A DNA stretch of 64,000 nucleotides from Sipunculus nudus (Eukaryota > Annelida > Sipuncula > Golfingiida > Sipunculidae): the NCBI GenBank assembly GCA_026874595.1, contig CM049316.1:60335676-60399675 (forward strand). The letters run 5' to 3'. Position numbers and translations under genes: made by a program. Every line of letters begins with the position of its first letter. The stretch's first letter is position 1. Under the pieces are notes generated by a model, which searched no databases, was not told the origin of the DNA, and saw only the letters and a program-made list of their open reading frames with translations. Below are positions 61,213-64,000 of the stretch, in pieces.

Positions 61213-61776
61213 CTAGAAAAATGACAATGTCTGGTTTTCAATTACTGTTGATCTCCTTTTAAAACTATAAAACACGTAAGCTGCTAAATTTGTTATTTGG
61301 AATAAGTTATCAAAATTTAGTATCAACTTGAAGTTATATTCATTTGGTTCATGGAATTTCTTTGGTATATATTTGTTCCGCAGATCAGTATATAAAGAAC
61401 ATTCCAATAGAAAATGAGTTTCATCCTCAATTATATTATATCCATTTTTTAAACAAAATAAACATATTCTCTCTTCTCTCGGGATACCTTTATGTCGACC
61501 ATTTTCTACTGCCAATGTATGATTTGCACATCTAAATTTTGCTAAAGCAGTTCTATAACCTTTATTTGTGACACATAATAAATATTTTTCAATGGTAAGC
61601 ATGGACTTGAATACACCATAATAATACAACTTACTACAGTCCGTAATATCATTATGCCACTTTTGTTGTGCCATATCTATAATTCTCTGTTTAATACTAA
61701 TGATAAAGTGGTCAACATTACCAACATCTTGAGCCATCAAAATATATCCAAATCCAGCTTTCTTATGAGCTTCCAT
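61213..61776 (-). pseudogene. LINE-B ORF2 C-terminal region (post-RT, Cys-His motif)
   Basis: The 187-codon frame starts inside the deletion junction, so its Met is not a real start. It contains KFRCANHTLAVENGRHKG at about residues 80-98, then CLFCLKN...DETHFLLEC, a zinc-knuckle-like motif common after LINE RT domains. LINE-A carries the equivalent (AKLRMGVYPIRIE, CLSC...VEHFLFYC) but is clearly a different family. The frame ends normally, before the 3' UTR. Confidence 0.85.
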
Positions 61777-62224
61777 AATTTATTTGCATCCCTATTATTT
61801 AAAATGTCTGCAACAACAATCTTTTCTTTGATATTCTGTTTGTCTTCACACAATTTTTTAAACTTATTTCTCTCTTCCTTGTATGCTTGTAAATCATCTT
61901 GATAATGTGTTATTCTATATTTATCCAGTAACTTATATTTGTGTTGTTTTGCCAACTCGCACTCTTTGTCCCACCAACCAGGCTTTTCTCGTACTTATTT
62001 CTTTGTTTCAAATCTAGAGTAAAAGTTTGTTTTATAAAATTATTTAAATATTCTAAGGCTACATCTGGATCACATTCAGTAAGCTGACCAAATTCTGTTG
62101 TGTACTGGTCATACTTGTTTAGAAAATGTATTTCAAGTTCAATGGGATCTTCTGTTTTTAATTTATGTTTTACCCATTGTGTACAGTTAGTGTGTTTATT
62201 TAAATCAGTTGCATCTGTTTTAAC
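61737..62224 (-). pseudogene. LINE-B ORF2 linker between endonuclease and the missing RT
   Basis: After a TAG following the endonuclease, the frame stays open (VKTDATDLNKHTNCTQWVKH onward) until a shift near 61985. There it changes to KPGWWDKECELAKQHKYKLL, a WWxKEC motif typical of the endonuclease-RT linker. It then reads ANKLWKLIRKLDL, which in relatives lies just ahead of RT motif 1. At that point it runs out of frame into the post-RT segment, with no RT core between. The two segments overlap by 40 bp in different frames. Confidence 0.8.
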
Positions 62225-63028
62225 CTATAAGGAACACATAACTGGAAAATGATCTGATATATCTAATTTTAACACACTAAAAGACTTAACATAACTAAAA
62301 AGTTCAGTACTCGCAATAATGTAATCCACTACACTCTGTCCATTATATGTAATACATGTATATTCACCAGATACATCATAATTAACCCTGCCATTTAGAA
62401 TATGTATATTATAAGAACAACAAAGATTTTGCAATGAAAAACCAAACTTATTAATTTTACGGTCTCTAGAGTTTCTGCCTAATTTAAAATCTTCTGTAGG
62501 ATATGCCTCATTAATTACATGTTCAAGGGTATCACTTTCAATGTAATCAGGCAAGCAGCCAATCCGTGCATTTAGGTCACCCATAATGATAATATACAAA
62601 TCTTGATGTTTGGCCATAATTTCTGCCAATATATTTTTTATTCGAATTATACCATCATTTTCATTGACATATTGATAAACCGGTGATCCTTCTGGGGCAA
62701 CATATACACATAAAAGTAAAATATTATCCTTTAAATTAAAAGCAGCACCATCTATGATAAATGCAGTGATATCCATGTATTTATAAATCCTTAAAATCCT
62801 GAAATTACAAACTTTTCTGAAACAAACTAGTACCCCACCTCTGGACAGTTCACTTCTAGCATTTCCAACACAATAAAAATCTTTAAAGTGTTCATCAAAT
62901 TGGTCTGAAACAGTACTCCAGGTTTCCACAATACAAAGTATATCTGCAGGGTTCAACATCTCTATGAAATCAGGTGTATGCAGTTTTGATTTTAGACCCC
63001 CTGCATTCCAGGAAATTAAAGAAACCAT
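62225..63028 (-). CDS. LINE-B apurinic-like endonuclease domain
   Basis: A 267-codon open frame begins MVSLISWNAGGLKSK and carries the motifs of exonuclease-endonuclease-phosphatase fold enzymes: WNAGG (residues 7-11), VETWS (34-38), the GDLNARIG block with catalytic Asp and Asn (about 149-156), NSRDRKINKFG, SVVDYIIAS (about 231-239) and the terminal SDHFPV with catalytic Asp-His. In LINEs it nicks target DNA to prime reverse transcription. All the expected catalytic motifs are visible and the domain is uninterrupted. The frame is open upstream of the Met as far as a TGA at 63587-63589, so the ORF2 product may begin earlier. It stops at TAG right after the domain, giving in effect a free-standing endonuclease. 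Confidence 0.88.
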   Translation of the reverse strand: MVSLISWNAGGLKSKLHTPDFIEMLNPADILCIVETWSTVSDQFDEHFKDFYCVGNARSELSRGGVLVCFRKVCNFRILRIYKYMDITAFIIDGAAFNLKDNILLLCVYVAPEGSPVYQYVNENDGIIRIKNILAEIMAKHQDLYIIIMGDLNARIGCLPDYIESDTLEHVINEAYPTEDFKLGRNSRDRKINKFGFSLQNLCCSYNIHILNGRVNYDVSGEYTCITYNGQSVVDYIIASTELFSYVKSFSVLKLDISDHFPVMCSL

Positions 63029-63586
63029 TTTATATTTATCTAAAGCAAATGTTTTGTTTTTACCAGTGCAGTTGTTATTAGTAAATGATAAGCTTACCTT
63101 TGTCTGTGGTGTTAGACTGTTAATAGTGCATGTTTGTGTTAGCAGAATAGGATTTTCATCATCATCATCATGGTTAATGGTGCATGGGTGTTTCAGTGCA
63201 TCCCAATCTTCATGTGCAGAACCTGAATGAGAAAGATCAATTAATTTTGTATCTGTTCTACTGTTTACAAAAGAAACATTAACATCGACATCATCATCAT
63301 TTGTATCGAAACATGAAATATTAACACATTGACTATCATTATTTATCTGTTCATATGAAATTTTTACATCTGAATTTAGCCTAGTTTTAGTTAATTTTGT
63401 ATCTGTTCTACTGTTTACACAAGAAACATTTACATCAACATCATCATCATTTGTATCAAAGCATGAAACATTTATACATTGACTATCATTATTTATCTCT
63501 TCATATGAGTTTTTAACATCCGAGTTAAACCTAGTTTTACATATGGTAGAGTTTTTGTATTCATATTCATTGCCCTGGCCATATCC
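63029..63586 (-). other. LINE-B ORF1-ORF2 linker in frame with both
   Basis: The minus-strand frame from the TGA at 63587 to the endonuclease Met at 63028 has no stop, about 186 codons. It is rich in Asp, Asn, Ser and Thr (NDDDVDVNVS, HDDDDENPIL). Its frame is shared with the last part of ORF1 and with the endonuclease. No known domain. It may be an acidic N-terminal extension of ORF2. Confidence 0.7.
63241..63540. repeat. 150-bp in-frame tandem duplication in the LINE-B linker
   Basis: Units 63241-63390 and 63391-63540 are exactly 150 bp each and align throughout. Each encodes on the minus strand 50 residues including CFDTNDDDVDVNVS and VNSRTDTKL. The differences are scattered substitutions, and no indel breaks the frame. 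Confidence 0.95.
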
Positions 63587-63989
63587 TCATTCAGTTCCAG
63601 TGTTTGGATTTTCGGGCCTGTCACTAACTATGGGTCTGCCCTTCCTGTGCCCAATACACTTTATCTTATCACTTTCTGAATCCCAAATGTAGACATCATT
63701 CTCTATAATCAGTTTATCATATCTCAACTGCGCCCACAGTTTGTCTTCTTTGGCCTGTTTAAGCCTTGGTTTAAGACACCTTCGGGCTTCTCTGACTCTT
63801 TCACTGAAGTCTTCCTGGACATACACTGGAGATTCTATCTTCTTTAACTCTTTGCGAGCCTGACCCAGAACTTTTTCTCTTTCTTTTAAACTTTCCAAAC
63901 TTGACAATGACTGGCCGCGGTTTGCCTGTAATCTCCCAAAGGAGCCTGTGCGCTCTCTCTATTTCAATTTCCTCAACGTCAAGCTTCAT
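63587..63989 (-). pseudogene. LINE-B ORF1 C-terminal part (L1 Transposase_22-like)
   Basis: The first frame gives EIEIERAHRLLWEITGKPRP, then VIVKFGKFKRK. A frameshift near 63870-63900 passes to EREKVLGQARKELKK, YVQEDFSERVREARR and KLWAQLRYDKLII. This order (IERAHR, RPVIVKF, REKVL, QEDFS, RYDKLI) is the C-terminal RNA-binding domain of L1-type ORF1 proteins, which coat LINE RNA. The C-terminal frame stops at TGA 63587-63589. The N-terminus lies beyond the window edge. Confidence 0.82.
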
Positions 63990-64000
63990 TTCTTCATTCA

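Larger units (their letters stand above)
60591..64000 (-). mobile_element. LINE-B: non-LTR retrotransposon with the RT core deleted, cut by window edge
   Basis: Read on the minus strand the order is ORF1 C-terminal part, linker with tandem duplication, AP endonuclease, pre-RT linker, then directly the post-RT region with a Cys-His tail, a roughly 600-bp 3' UTR with GGCCTGTGGCC, AATAAA, and a (CTT)n tail (60591-60610). The catalytic reverse transcriptase is missing. Lesions that I can see are a frameshift in ORF1, a TGA between ORF1 and the linker, a TAG after the endonuclease, a frameshift near 61985 and the deletion near 61740-61776. It is dead but comparatively well preserved. Confidence 0.88.

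Noticed and set aside
62964-63230. 88-codon plus-strand frame
   Set aside because: Antisense shadow of the LINE-B linker and endonuclease start.
1-64000. CRISPR array, bacterial operon, prophage or rRNA
   Set aside because: No regular spacer array, ribosome-binding pattern, dense coding or rRNA core sequence was seen; the window is eukaryotic in character.

Overview
This window looks like AT-rich nuclear DNA from an animal, most likely a lophotrochozoan and plausibly a mollusc. The basis is long TA, GA and CT microsatellites, many short terminal-inverted-repeat (TIR) elements, non-LTR retrotransposons of a type I associate with molluscs, and no dense coding. The species call is inference. 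I could not recognise one host protein-coding exon, rRNA or functional tRNA. Nearly all long open frames are chance, microsatellite read-through or transposon debris.

Layout. 1-6.8 kb: unassigned DNA, one copy of a dispersed repeat (family P), two 0.2-kb MITEs (family R) with 5-bp target duplications, and a diverged dispersed repeat near 4.5 kb. 6.85-7.9 kb: a pogo/Tigger-like DNA transposon remnant that keeps a TATA box and the first transposase codons. 8.1-9.2 kb and 12.6-13.7 kb: two LTR-like regulatory segments; the second is interrupted by an R MITE. 11.4, 15.4, 19.9, 28.9 and 37.8 kb: five copies of a hAT-like MITE, two with exact 8-bp target duplications. 21.6-25.9 kb: paired copies of a palindromic element (family N), a tRNA-derived SINE head, and a second P copy split by a long palindrome. 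26.9-31.3 kb: a tandem pair of a dispersed repeat, the 3' tail of a LINE, and a 90-bp near-perfect inverted repeat. 34.2-35.9 kb: a 5'-truncated LINE (LINE-A). 41.5-42.6 kb: a CpG-rich block of interlocked inverted repeats in the order A-B-A'-B'. 43-60 kb: mostly unassigned, with tandem duplications and microsatellites. 60.6-64 kb: a LINE on the minus strand (LINE-B) with ORF1 and endonuclease but no reverse-transcriptase core; it runs off the right edge.

The window therefore reads as gene-poor intergenic or intronic sequence built by nested transposition. The observations most worth following are the A-B-A'-B' structure, the RT-less LINE with its in-frame 50-residue duplication, a small hairpin shared by the 3' regions of three LINEs that have different simple-repeat tails, and the MITE families whose insertion footprints can be read directly.
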